DNA of 6,412 bases from Dehalococcoidia bacterium (GCA_030638985.1 DAOWDO010000027.1:1-6412); one strand, 5' to 3'; counted from the first letter of the stretch, positions 1-5,998 are shown. The notes: generated from the sequence alone by a model not told the origin. Translations and numbers: made by a program.

Positions 1-684
1 ATCATCATTGGCAATTTTCTGAGCCACGCCCTCGGCGATGGCCGTCTTGCCCACCCCGGCTTCGCCGACGACGACCGGGTTGTTCTTGGTGCGCCGGGTG
101 AGTATCTGCATCACCCGCTTGATTTCGCCTTCGCGGCCGATGACCGGGTCCAGCTTGCCCTCGCGGGCCAGCTCGGTCAGGTCACGGCTGTATTTGGCAA
201 GGGAGCGATACTTGCTTTCGGCCCTGGCGTCGGTTACCCGGTGCCCGCCCCTGATTTTCTTGAGGGCAGCGTAAACCTTTTCCTGGTCAATACCGGCGCT
301 GCGGAGTATCTTGGCTGCCTCGCCCTTCTGCTCGCCGCTTATGGCTATCAGCAGGTGCTCGGTGCCGATAAACTCGTCTTTGAGCCGGTTAGCCTCGCCG
401 TCTGCTGCCTCCAGGAGCTTGGCGACGCGGGGCGTGGCGTAGATTTGCCCCGCCTCGTAGGCCACCTTGGGTGTTTTCTCCAGCGTGGAGGCCACTTGCT
501 CTTTTACTGCATCGCTGCTAACGCCAATCTCTTTCAGTATTTCGATTACCAGCCCCTTCTCCTGCTGCAGCAGTGCCAGCAGGATGTGTTCCACGTCCCA
601 TTGGCTGTGCTGTAACTGACGAACCAGTTGCTGGGAGGCAGCCATTGCTTCCTGCGCCTGTTCGGTAAATCTTTCCTGTCTCAT
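1..684 (-). CDS. clpB: ClpB disaggregase, N-terminal 228 residues (cut by window edge)
   Basis: ClpB is a hexameric AAA+ ATPase that threads proteins out of aggregates in the cytoplasm together with DnaK/DnaJ. I translated the minus strand from the ATG at 684-682; the frame stays open to base 1. Residues 1-145 are the double-repeat Clp N-domain (start MRQERFTEQAQ, with VEHILLALL near 31 and TEHLLIAI near 108). The linker has IRGGHRVTD and then KYSRDLTELAREGKLDP (164-180), a ClpB-type linker. NBD1 begins with VIGRE and the basic stretch LTRRTKNNP, and the Walker A motif GEAGVGKT is at 207-214 (the commonest family form has Pro where Ala 209 stands). The middle coiled coil and NBD2 lie outside the window. 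The start is supported by GGGAGG at 689-694 and by the ATGA overlap with hspR. ClpC was considered because its N-domain is similar, but the linker and the HspR context favour ClpB. Confidence 0.93.
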   Translation of the reverse strand, partial: MRQERFTEQAQEAMAASQQLVRQLQHSQWDVEHILLALLQQEKGLVIEILKEIGVSSDAVKEQVASTLEKTPKVAYEAGQIYATPRVAKLLEAADGEANRLKDEFIGTEHLLIAISGEQKGEAAKILRSAGIDQEKVYAALKKIRGGHRVTDARAESKYRSLAKYSRDLTELAREGKLDPVIGREGEIKRVMQILTRRTKNNPVVVGEAGVGKTAIAEGVAQKIANDD

Positions 685-995
685 ACTTCCTCCCTATTCC
701 TCAAGCTGTCTATCTCCGCCTCAAGCTCTTCGGTAGCCCGTTGCAACCGGGCAATCTGCCTGGACATTCTCAGGATAACTTCAACACCGGCCAGGTTGAC
801 CCCCAGGTCTTCCATCAATGCTCTTACCCGGCGCAGCAAGGCCAGGTCCATATCGGAGTAAAGCCGGATGTTGCCCGACGACCGGGCTGGCCTGACTATG
901 CCCACCTTTTCGTAATAACGCAGGGTATAGGTCCGGGTGCCTAACAGCTCGGCGGCGATGCTGATTACATAGCGCGGTTTAATGTTTTCGTCCAT
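681..995 (-). CDS. hspR: HspR-type MerR-family heat-shock repressor
   Basis: A 104-residue DNA-binding regulator. Residues 9-76 form a MerR winged-helix domain with the HspR pattern: YVISIAAELLG, TLRYYEKVGIVRPAR, RLYSDMDLALLRRV and VNLAGVEVILRM. Residues about 77-102 are a charged, leucine-containing segment suited to a dimer coiled coil. There are no metal- or drug-sensing cysteines, unlike MerR or ZntR. Known HspR proteins repress chaperone genes, including clpB and their own operon, and in Streptomyces use DnaK as co-repressor; it is inferred that this one controls the dnaJ-hspR-clpB operon. It lies 23 bases after dnaJ, with an AGGTGA ribosome site at 1003-1008, and its TGA stop (683-681) overlaps the clpB ATG. 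The length is normal for HspR without a long C-terminal tail. Confidence is high for the family and good for the specific name. Confidence 0.9.
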   Translation of the reverse strand: MDENIKPRYVISIAAELLGTRTYTLRYYEKVGIVRPARSSGNIRLYSDMDLALLRRVRALMEDLGVNLAGVEVILRMSRQIARLQRATEELEAEIDSLRNREEV

Positions 996-1018
996 AGCCC
1001 TTCACCTTCCCTTCAATA

Positions 1019-2023
1019 CTATCCGGGTCTGACCTGGCTTAGCTTTTTAAATAACTCCTTTTCTTCTGGCGATAGCTTACTTGGCAGCACCACATTCACT
1101 CTGGCCTTGAGGTCACCCCGTGGTGCTTTCCCCAGGTGGGGCATGCCCTGTCCGGCCAGGCGGAAGGTGCGTCCGTTCTGGGTCTCCGGCGGAATCTTAA
1201 GTGCCAGCTTGCCCTTGAGAGTTGGCACCTGGATTTCGCCGCCGAGCACCGCCGTTGTCAGCCCGACGTCTACGCTAACATGTAGGTCATCGCCCCGGCG
1301 CTCGAAAAGGTGGTGCGGTTTTACCTTTATTGCCAGGTAGAGGTCGCCTCTGGCGCCGCCTCCCTGGCCCTGGCCGCCTTTACCGGCGACGCGCACCCGG
1401 GAGCCGGTCTTGACTCCGGCAGGTATCTTGACTTCAAGGCGCTTTACCCGGCTTATAATACCCCGGCCGCGGCAGATGGAGCAGGCCACGTTCTGTATCC
1501 GTCCGCTGCCGCCACAGGTGGCGCAGGGCTCTTCGGCGCGGAGGCTGAGGAGACGGCTGGTTCCACCGAAGGCTTCTTCCAGCGCAACCTCAACCTGCTG
1601 CTCGATGTCCTGCCCCCGCCTGGGGGCGCGGCTGGTATAGGTTCCTGCCCTGGAGCCCCGCAGCAGCTCATCAAAGAGGCTGTCCAAACCCTCAGCCCCA
1701 AAGTGATAGCTACGGGCGCCGCCGCCAAACATACCGGCAATATCGGCATCAGTGAAGGGAGGCGGCTGGCCGCCACCGGCCCTGGCGAACTGGTCGGCAT
1801 ATTGCCACTGGTCGCCGAACTGGTCATACTTCTTTCGCTTTTCTTTATCGGAAAGGACCTCATAGGCCTGACTAATCTCTTTGAACTTTTCTTCGGCGGC
1901 CTTATCACCAGGATTGACGTCGGGGTGATGCTTGCGTGCCAGCCGGCGGAAGGCCTGTTTTATCTCCTTCTCGCTGGCATTGCGGTTGACCCCCAGTAAG
2001 CTGTAATAATCCTTGCTGGCCAT
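1019..2023 (-). CDS. dnaJ: DnaJ-type co-chaperone with a reduced zinc region
   Basis: A 334-residue Hsp40 that would deliver unfolded proteins to DnaK and stimulate its ATPase in the cytoplasm. The J domain is residues 5-70 with the essential HPD at 33-35. A Gly/Phe-rich linker follows to about 130, including GGGQPPPF and MFGGGARSYHFG. C-terminal substrate domain I begins near 139. It carries only two CxxCxGxG repeats, at 167-174 (C167, C170) and 181-188 (C181, C184), where classical DnaJ has four. Domain II includes GDLYLAIKV, HHLFERRGDDL and PTLKGKLALKIPPETQNGRTFRLAGQGMP. The architecture is thus between classical DnaJ (about 375 residues, two zinc centres) and CbpA (none). The start at 2023 gives the standard MASKDYYSLLGV opening, with AGG/AGGT about 10 bases upstream. 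It is first in an operon with hspR and clpB, like cbpA-hspR in Helicobacter. The symbol could also be cbpA or dnaJ2. Confidence 0.92.
   Translation of the reverse strand: MASKDYYSLLGVNRNASEKEIKQAFRRLARKHHPDVNPGDKAAEEKFKEISQAYEVLSDKEKRKKYDQFGDQWQYADQFARAGGGQPPPFTDADIAGMFGGGARSYHFGAEGLDSLFDELLRGSRAGTYTSRAPRRGQDIEQQVEVALEEAFGGTSRLLSLRAEEPCATCGGSGRIQNVACSICRGRGIISRVKRLEVKIPAGVKTGSRVRVAGKGGQGQGGGARGDLYLAIKVKPHHLFERRGDDLHVSVDVGLTTAVLGGEIQVPTLKGKLALKIPPETQNGRTFRLAGQGMPHLGKAPRGDLKARVNVVLPSKLSPEEKELFKKLSQVRPG
1460..1525 (-). other. Two-repeat (single-centre) zinc motif in the DnaJ
   Basis: These bases encode residues 167-188 of the DnaJ: CATCGGSG, six residues, CSICRGRG. The frame is continuous on both sides and the flanking domain I strands align normally, so the missing middle pair of repeats looks like a clean internal shortening rather than a frameshift. 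Four cysteines are enough for one zinc ion. In classical DnaJ, repeats 1 and 4 make zinc centre I and repeats 2 and 3 make centre II; the pair kept here most simply corresponds to centre I (inference). Confidence 0.8.
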
Positions 2024-2054
2024 TTAGTCTTTACCTGCCTGATCTGGCAACACC

Positions 2055-2084
2055 ATTATAATGCACCTTCACATTGATTGTCAA
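2055..2084 (-). promoter_or_regulatory. Sigma-70 promoter of the dnaJ-hspR-clpB operon
   Basis: On the minus strand the -35 is TTGACA (2084-2079) and the -10 is TATAAT (2060-2055), both perfect consensus, with an 18-base spacer. Transcription would start near 2048, giving an untranslated leader of about 25 bases before the dnaJ ATG at 2023. A strong housekeeping promoter on a heat-shock operon fits control by repression (HspR) rather than by an alternative sigma factor. The -35 region lies in TTGACAATCAA, which contains the short dyad TTGA/TCAA. Confidence 0.85.
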
Positions 2085-2099
2085 ACCATTTACAGGAAA

Positions 2100-2119
2100 G
2101 TTAACAACCGGTTATAAAC
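2100..2119. promoter_or_regulatory. 20-bp imperfect dyad upstream of the dnaJ promoter, candidate operator
   Basis: The dyad is centred on CCGG at 2108-2111 and reads GTTAACAACC / GGTTATAAAC. Eight of ten base pairs are symmetric; the mismatches are 2105/2114 and 2103/2116. It begins 16 bases upstream of the dnaJ -35. It does not match the published HAIR element (CTTGAGT, 7 bases, ACTCAAG). It may bind a regulator of the divergent promoters, but no function is shown by sequence alone. Confidence 0.3.
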
Positions 2120-2188
2120 AATAGCGGCAAATCCGGTAACAGGGGCTTTTGGAATGGCAGCTTTCCGCTTTCCTCCGGGCCGGGGTGC

Positions 2189-2216
2189 TTGACAACAGGT
2201 TTTTGTCTGATATACT
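2189..2216 (+). promoter_or_regulatory. pyrG promoter P1 (sigma-70)
   Basis: TTGACA at 2189-2194, a 16-base spacer, and TATACT at 2211-2216 (five of six matches to consensus). Transcription would start near 2223. The last base of its -10 is the first base of the -35 of the second promoter, so P1 and P2 are mutually exclusive for polymerase binding. It drives pyrG-tal-rho. Confidence 0.7.
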
Positions 2217-2222
2217 TGACAA
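2191..2222. promoter_or_regulatory. Three GACAA/TTGTC half-sites across the pyrG promoters
   Basis: GACAA at 2191-2195 and TTGTC at 2203-2207 form an inverted repeat with a 7-base spacer. A further GACAA at 2218-2222 lies 10 bases after TTGTC and is inside the palindrome CTTGACAAG (2215-2223). Two of the three copies overlap TTGACA -35 boxes, so part of the pattern is forced by the promoters. The TTGTC copy is not explained by a promoter. Possible operator. Confidence 0.25.
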
Positions 2223-2245
2223 GCAGTAAATCCCTGGCTTATAAT
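2216..2245 (+). promoter_or_regulatory. pyrG promoter P2 (sigma-70)
   Basis: TTGACA at 2216-2221, an 18-base spacer, and TATAAT at 2240-2245; both hexamers are perfect consensus. Transcription would start near 2252, leaving a leader of about 110 bases before the pyrG ATG. It is probably the main promoter of the operon. Confidence 0.8.
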
Positions 2246-2289
2246 TAAGAAAACCTGTTCTCACCTTCTTATCGATTGGACTTTCATGG

Positions 2290-2336
2290 ATTCAAATATT
2301 TCTCTTGGCTGTTGCCTTATAGTATTTTGAATTTTT
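2290..2336 (+). promoter_or_regulatory. AT-rich stem with T-run in the pyrG leader, possible weak attenuator
   Basis: ATTCAAA (2290-2296) is perfectly complementary to TTTGAAT (2326-2332); two more pairs can form past a bulged T2325. The loop contains a small GGC/GCC hairpin (2307-2316). Five T (2332-2336) follow the stem directly. The layout resembles a terminator, but the stem is AT-rich and would be weak, so it is recorded only as a possibility. Confidence 0.2.
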
Positions 2337-2345
2337 CAGGTTTAC

Positions 2346-2358
2346 GGAATCAGATTCC
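2346..2358 (+). promoter_or_regulatory. Palindrome at the pyrG ribosome-binding region
   Basis: GGAATC and GATTCC flank A2352, ending 3 bases before the pyrG ATG. The only Shine-Dalgarno-like bases near the start are the GGAA of the left arm (2346-2349, 12 bases upstream), so the gene has an unusually weak ribosome site. In RNA, GGAA/TTCC could form a 4-bp stem with a 5-base loop and hide it. Either translational control or a DNA operator is possible; chance is not excluded. Confidence 0.3.
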
Positions 2359-2361
2359 TTT

Positions 2362-3996
2362 ATGTCAAAATACATCTTTGTAACCGGTGGGGTTGTCAGT
2401 TCAGTCGGCAAGGGTATAACGGTTGCCTCTATCGGAACCATCCTCAAGAGCCGGGGTTTAAGCGTCTCCGCGCAGAAGCTGGACCCCTACCTCAACGTTG
2501 ACCCGGGCACCATGTCACCCTATCAGCATGGCGAGGTGTTTGTTACCAGGGATGGCGCCGAGACCGACCTTGACCTGGGCAACTATGAGCGCTTCATAGA
2601 TGTTGAACTCACCGCCGATTCCAATGTCACCTCGGGGCAGATTTACAGCGCCGTTATCGGCAAGGAACGGCGGGGGGAATTTCTGGGCGGAACCATTCAG
2701 GTAGTACCCCACGTCACCACCGAGATAAAAAATCGCTTCCGGCAGCTGGCTGAAAAGTCGCAGGCCGACGTGATTATTATTGAAGTTGGTGGCACGGTGG
2801 GCGACATTGAAGGACAGCCATTTTTAGAGGCCATCCGGCAGATGAGAAACGATGTCGGCCGGGACAATGTCCTCTATATCCACGTCACTCTGCTGCCCTA
2901 CATCAATACCACCAAGGAACTCAAGACCAAGCCCACCCAGCACAGCGTTAACGAGCTGAGGCGCATCGGTATCCAGCCGGATATCATTATCTGCCGCAGC
3001 GATTATCCCATCTCCGACGGCCACCGGGACAAGATATCTCTCTTCTGCGATGTCGAGCGGGAGGCGGTCATCCCCCTGCCCACGGTACCCACCATATATG
3101 AGGTCCCCCTTATTTTGGAGGAAGAAGGGCTGGGCCAGATGGTAGTTAACAAGCTGGGTCTCAAAGAGCAAGCAACGGAACTGGGGCCTTGGCGCGCCAT
3201 GGTTAACTGCCTCAAAGAGCCCTGCGAGCCGGTTAACATTGCCCTGGTGGGCAAGTATGTTGAGCTGGAGGATGCCTATTACTCGGTTCGCGAGGCGCTG
3301 TGTCACGCCGGCCTGTATCATAACCGGGCGGTCAATCTTGAGTGGGTTCACTCTGAGGAACTGGACAAGGACGGTGCTGAATCCCTGCTGCGGCGCGCCC
3401 AGGGTATTATCGTCCCCGGTGGCTTCGGCATCCGGGGAATCGAAGGCATGGTCAAGGCGGCTAAATATGCCCGGGAGAACAAGATCCCCTATCTGGGATT
3501 GTGCCTGGGTCTGCAGGTTATGGTGATTGATTTCGCCCGCAGCGTGCTTGGTTCGGACAAGCCCAACTCGACCGAGTTTGCCGCAAAAACCCCGTATCCG
3601 GTGATCGACTTTCTGCCGGAACAGCGGGCGATAAAAGACAAGGGCGGCACCATGCGCCTTGGGGTTTACCCCTGTCGCCTGGTTCCCGGTACCAGGGCGG
3701 CGACAGCCTATAATAAGGAGTTAATTCATGAGCGCCATCGCCATCGCTATGAATTCAATAATGAGTATCGCCCCTTGTTAGAGGAGGCGGGCATGGTCTA
3801 TAGTGGGCTCTCCCCTGACGGCGGTCTGGTGGAGATCTGCGAGCTGGCGGATCACCCATGGATGGTCAGCTGTCAGTTTCACCCGGAATTTCGCTCCCGC
3901 CCCAACCGCCCTCATCCCCTGTTTTGCAGCTTTGTCGAGGCGGCCAGGGAGATTATGAGAGAAGGGGACCAGCCATCGCTGCCCCTTAATTCTTGA
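2362..3996 (+). CDS. pyrG: CTP synthase (glutamine-hydrolysing)
   Basis: PyrG makes CTP from UTP, ATP and glutamine, the last step of pyrimidine nucleotide synthesis, in the cytoplasm. It is full length at 544 residues. The amidoligase domain (1 to about 267) has the P-loop GGVVSSVGKG (9-18), DPYLNVDPGTMSPYQHGEV (41-59), the magnesium ligands D71 (in TDLDLG) and E141 (in EVGGTVGDIEG), and the UTP/CTP site KTKPTQHSV (188-196). The class I glutaminase domain (about 290-535) has the oxyanion strand VPGGFGIRG (351-359), nucleophile C381 in GLCLGLQ, and the H507/E509 pair in HPEF, which completes the triad. ERHRHRYEFNN (457-467) is also typical. R63 stands where Glu or Asp is usual (VTEDGAE/VTDDGAE). 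The start is fixed by the family opening YIFVTGG, despite a weak ribosome site. It is first gene of an operon with tal and rho. The C-terminal tail is short. Confidence 0.97.
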   Translation: MSKYIFVTGGVVSSVGKGITVASIGTILKSRGLSVSAQKLDPYLNVDPGTMSPYQHGEVFVTRDGAETDLDLGNYERFIDVELTADSNVTSGQIYSAVIGKERRGEFLGGTIQVVPHVTTEIKNRFRQLAEKSQADVIIIEVGGTVGDIEGQPFLEAIRQMRNDVGRDNVLYIHVTLLPYINTTKELKTKPTQHSVNELRRIGIQPDIIICRSDYPISDGHRDKISLFCDVEREAVIPLPTVPTIYEVPLILEEEGLGQMVVNKLGLKEQATELGPWRAMVNCLKEPCEPVNIALVGKYVELEDAYYSVREALCHAGLYHNRAVNLEWVHSEELDKDGAESLLRRAQGIIVPGGFGIRGIEGMVKAAKYARENKIPYLGLCLGLQVMVIDFARSVLGSDKPNSTEFAAKTPYPVIDFLPEQRAIKDKGGTMRLGVYPCRLVPGTRAATAYNKELIHERHRHRYEFNNEYRPLLEEAGMVYSGLSPDGGLVEICELADHPWMVSCQFHPEFRSRPNRPHPLFCSFVEAAREIMREGDQPSLPLNS

Positions 3997-4012
3997 TGGA
4001 GAAAGGACTGAA

Positions 4013-4672
4013 ATGCACATCTATCTGGATACAGCCAATATTAACCATATAAAGCATGGCGTAGAGCTGGGGGTAGTCAGCGGTGTGACCACCAATCCCA
4101 CTCTGGTAGCCAAGGAAGGGATAAAGGACTACAAGGCAGTGGTCCAGGAAATCTGCTCCATAGTTCCCGGTTCGGTTTCCGCCGAGGTAACGGTAAACGA
4201 CCCCGAAGGCATGATAGAGCAGGCACGGAACATCGCTACCTGGGCGGAGAATGTGTTTGTCAAAATCCCCTCCACGGTAGATGGCCTGAAGGTCATTTCG
4301 ACGCTGGCCAGGGAGAACATAAAAATAAATCAGACCCTCTGCTTTTCGGTTAATCAGGCCCTTCTGGGAGCACTGGCCGGTTCCACCTATGTCAGCCCCT
4401 TCGTCGGCCGGCTTGATGACATCGGGCACGATGGCATGGCGCTGGTGAAGGATATCGTGGAAGTCTTCAAAAAGCACGGGGTTAAAACCGAGGTGCTGGC
4501 CGCCAGCATCCGCCATCCCCTTCACGTGGTGGTTGCCGCCCAGGCCGGGGCTGATATTGCCAGCGTGCCCTACAAGGTACTTATTCAGATGATGCAGCAC
4601 CCGCTGACCGACATCGGCGTTGAGCGCTTCCTCGACGACTGGCGACGTGTTTCCGGCGGGGCGGAAGATTAA
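4013..4672 (+). CDS. tal: Small transaldolase (TalC/FSA family)
   Basis: A 219-residue TIM-barrel Schiff-base aldolase of the small TalC/fructose-6-phosphate aldolase family, acting in the non-oxidative pentose phosphate pathway. D6 is in YLDTAN, TTNPTL is at 26-31, the Schiff-base lysine is K84 (FVKIP, 82-86), SPFVGRLDD is at 128-136 and LAASIR at 162-167. Two positions separate transaldolases from fructose-6-phosphate aldolases. E58 (in SAEVT) replaces the Gln 59 of E. coli FSA, and F130 (in SPFVGR) replaces its Tyr 131. Both favour true transaldolase (three-carbon transfer between sedoheptulose 7-phosphate and glyceraldehyde 3-phosphate); this is inference from residues. It starts 16 bases after pyrG with AAGGA at 4003-4007 and ends 13 bases before rho. 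The length is typical of the family (about 214-222). Confidence 0.93.
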   Translation: MHIYLDTANINHIKHGVELGVVSGVTTNPTLVAKEGIKDYKAVVQEICSIVPGSVSAEVTVNDPEGMIEQARNIATWAENVFVKIPSTVDGLKVISTLARENIKINQTLCFSVNQALLGALAGSTYVSPFVGRLDDIGHDGMALVKDIVEVFKKHGVKTEVLAASIRHPLHVVVAAQAGADIASVPYKVLIQMMQHPLTDIGVERFLDDWRRVSGGAED

Positions 4673-4673
4673 A

Positions 4674-4680
4674 GAGAGGT
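4674..4680 (+). promoter_or_regulatory. Ribosome-binding site that decides the rho start
   Basis: GAGAGGT sits 5 bases before the ATG at 4686, directly after the tal stop (4670-4672). An in-frame ATG at 4620 would add 22 residues, but these overlap the end of tal, have no such site, and do not look like the Rho N-terminus, so 4686 is chosen. Confidence 0.8.
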
Positions 4681-4685
4681 TTATT

Positions 4686-5951
4686 ATGGTAGATATCAGC
4701 CAACTGGAAAGCAAAAGCAGGGAGGAGTTGCTGGAACTGGCTAAAGAAAACAGGCTATCCAGCTTTACCGGCCTGAAAAAACAGGAGCTGGTGATGCGCC
4801 TGCTGCAGGCGAGCGCCGAGCAGCAGGGCAACATCTTCTGCAGCGGTGTCCTGGACATCATGACTGACGGGTATGGCTTCCTCAGGCAGAGCAGACTCCT
4901 GCCCAGCTCCTCCGATATATATGTCTCCCAGTCCCAGATCCGTCGCTTTGGCCTGAGGACAGGTGATTATGTTGTCGGTCAGGGCCGCCCGGCCAAGGCC
5001 GGCGAGAAGTACTACAGCCTGCTCCGTGTTGAGGTTATCAATGACACTAATCCAGAGCTATCCCGGAGCCGTCCCCACTTCGGCGCCCTGACACCCATCT
5101 TCCCCGACCAGATGATTAACCTGGAGACGACGCCTGGAGAGCTGTCTACCAGGCTGATAAACCTGATTGCTCCCATCGGCAGGGGGCAGCGGGGCCTTAT
5201 AGTCTCCCCGCCCAAAGCGGGCAAGACAGTACTGCTCAAGTCCATTGCCAATGCGGCGACCACCAATTACAGCGATATCTATTTGATAGTCTGCCTGATT
5301 GGTGAGCGGCCAGAAGAGGTCACCGATATGAGGCGCTCGGTGAAGGGAGAGGTCATCGGTGCCACCTTTGATGAGCCGGTGGAGAACCAGACCCGGGTTG
5401 CCGAGCTGACGCTGGATATGGCGAAGCGGATGGTCGAGGGTGGCAAGGATGTCATGATCCTGCTGGACGGCATCACCCGCCTCACCCGGGCATACAATCT
5501 GGCCATGCCGTCCAGCGGTCGCACCCTTTCCGGTGGTATCGACCCGGTGGCTCTGCACCCGGCCAAGCGTTTCTTCGGTGCCGCTCGCAATGTTGATGAA
5601 GGTGGCAGTCTGACCATAATTGCCACCTGCCTGGTTGATACCGGCAGCCGCATGGATGACCTGATCTACGAGGAGTTCAAGGGAACGGGCAACATGGAGC
5701 TCCACCTTGACCGCAGGCTGGCGGAGCGGCGTATCTTCCCGGCGATTGATATCCAGCGCAGCAGTACCCGGCGTGAAGAGCTGCTGCTGACTGAAGATAC
5801 CATAAAGCAGATGCAACTGCTGAGGCGCATGCTGGCCATGGTGGCCGCCGACTCCGTTAACTCGTCGGAGACCACCGAAAGGGTCGTCGAGCGCCTGCGC
5901 AAGACCAAGACCAATGCCGAGTTTCTGGCCAACCTGTCCCGGGAGAAATAG
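4686..5951 (+). CDS. rho: Transcription termination factor Rho
   Basis: Rho is a hexameric RNA-dependent ATPase that loads on untranslated transcripts and dislodges RNA polymerase. It has 421 residues from the chosen start. Residues 1-45 are the helical Rho_N domain (LESKSREELLELAKEN). Residues about 50-120 are the cold-shock-like RNA-binding domain with GYGFLR at 62-67. The ATPase core follows: Walker A PPKAGKT (175-181), catalytic Glu 207 in GERPEEVTDMRR, Walker B ILLDGITRLTRAYN (258-271, D261), Q-loop region ALHPAKRFFGAARNVDEGG (289-307), R-loop region DTGSRMDDLIYEEFKGTGN, and arginine finger R362 in STRREELL. The residue after the Walker B Asp is Gly 262, where Ser is usual. No long insertion, such as those seen in actinobacterial Rho, is present, so it is a compact, presumably fully active form. 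It is the last gene of pyrG-tal-rho. rpmE, a frequent next gene, is absent. Confidence 0.97.
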   Translation: MVDISQLESKSREELLELAKENRLSSFTGLKKQELVMRLLQASAEQQGNIFCSGVLDIMTDGYGFLRQSRLLPSSSDIYVSQSQIRRFGLRTGDYVVGQGRPAKAGEKYYSLLRVEVINDTNPELSRSRPHFGALTPIFPDQMINLETTPGELSTRLINLIAPIGRGQRGLIVSPPKAGKTVLLKSIANAATTNYSDIYLIVCLIGERPEEVTDMRRSVKGEVIGATFDEPVENQTRVAELTLDMAKRMVEGGKDVMILLDGITRLTRAYNLAMPSSGRTLSGGIDPVALHPAKRFFGAARNVDEGGSLTIIATCLVDTGSRMDDLIYEEFKGTGNMELHLDRRLAERRIFPAIDIQRSSTRREELLLTEDTIKQMQLLRRMLAMVAADSVNSSETTERVVERLRKTKTNAEFLANLSREK

Positions 5952-5998
5952 CCGGCTCACAGCCTGACTTATCGGCTACCGGCGCGTTATTATTTGTT
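5951..5998 (+). terminator. Terminator-like hairpin after rho
   Basis: GCCGG (5951-5955, overlapping the last base of the rho stop) pairs with CCGGC (5979-5983). Inside it, AGCC (5961-5964) pairs with GGCT (5974-5977) around a 9-base loop. The following bases, GTTATTATTTG, are T-rich but not a clean T-run. It is a weak intrinsic terminator or a 3'-end stabilising hairpin. Confidence 0.4.

Noticed and set aside
1..684. ClpC rather than ClpB
   Set aside because: The IRGGHRVTD linker after the N-domain and the HspR operon context are ClpB-like.
1310..1999. Long open frame on the plus strand opposite dnaJ
   Set aside because: It is an antisense shadow of the well-matched dnaJ frame, with no ribosome site and no family resemblance.
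2307..2316. GGC/GCC hairpin in the pyrG leader as a terminator
   Set aside because: The stem has only 3 pairs, too weak alone; mentioned only as part of the larger AT-rich stem.
4620..4685. Upstream in-frame ATG that would lengthen Rho by 22 residues
   Set aside because: It overlaps the tal coding end, lacks a ribosome site, and its residues do not resemble Rho; GAGAGGT before 4686 is well placed.
3986..4861. Long minus-strand open frame opposite tal and the start of rho
   Set aside because: It spans two confirmed plus-strand genes and has no recognisable domain; it results from codon bias on the opposite strand.
5058..5960. 300-residue minus-strand open frame opposite rho
   Set aside because: It is an antisense shadow of rho; the composition is low in conserved patterns and has no ribosome site.
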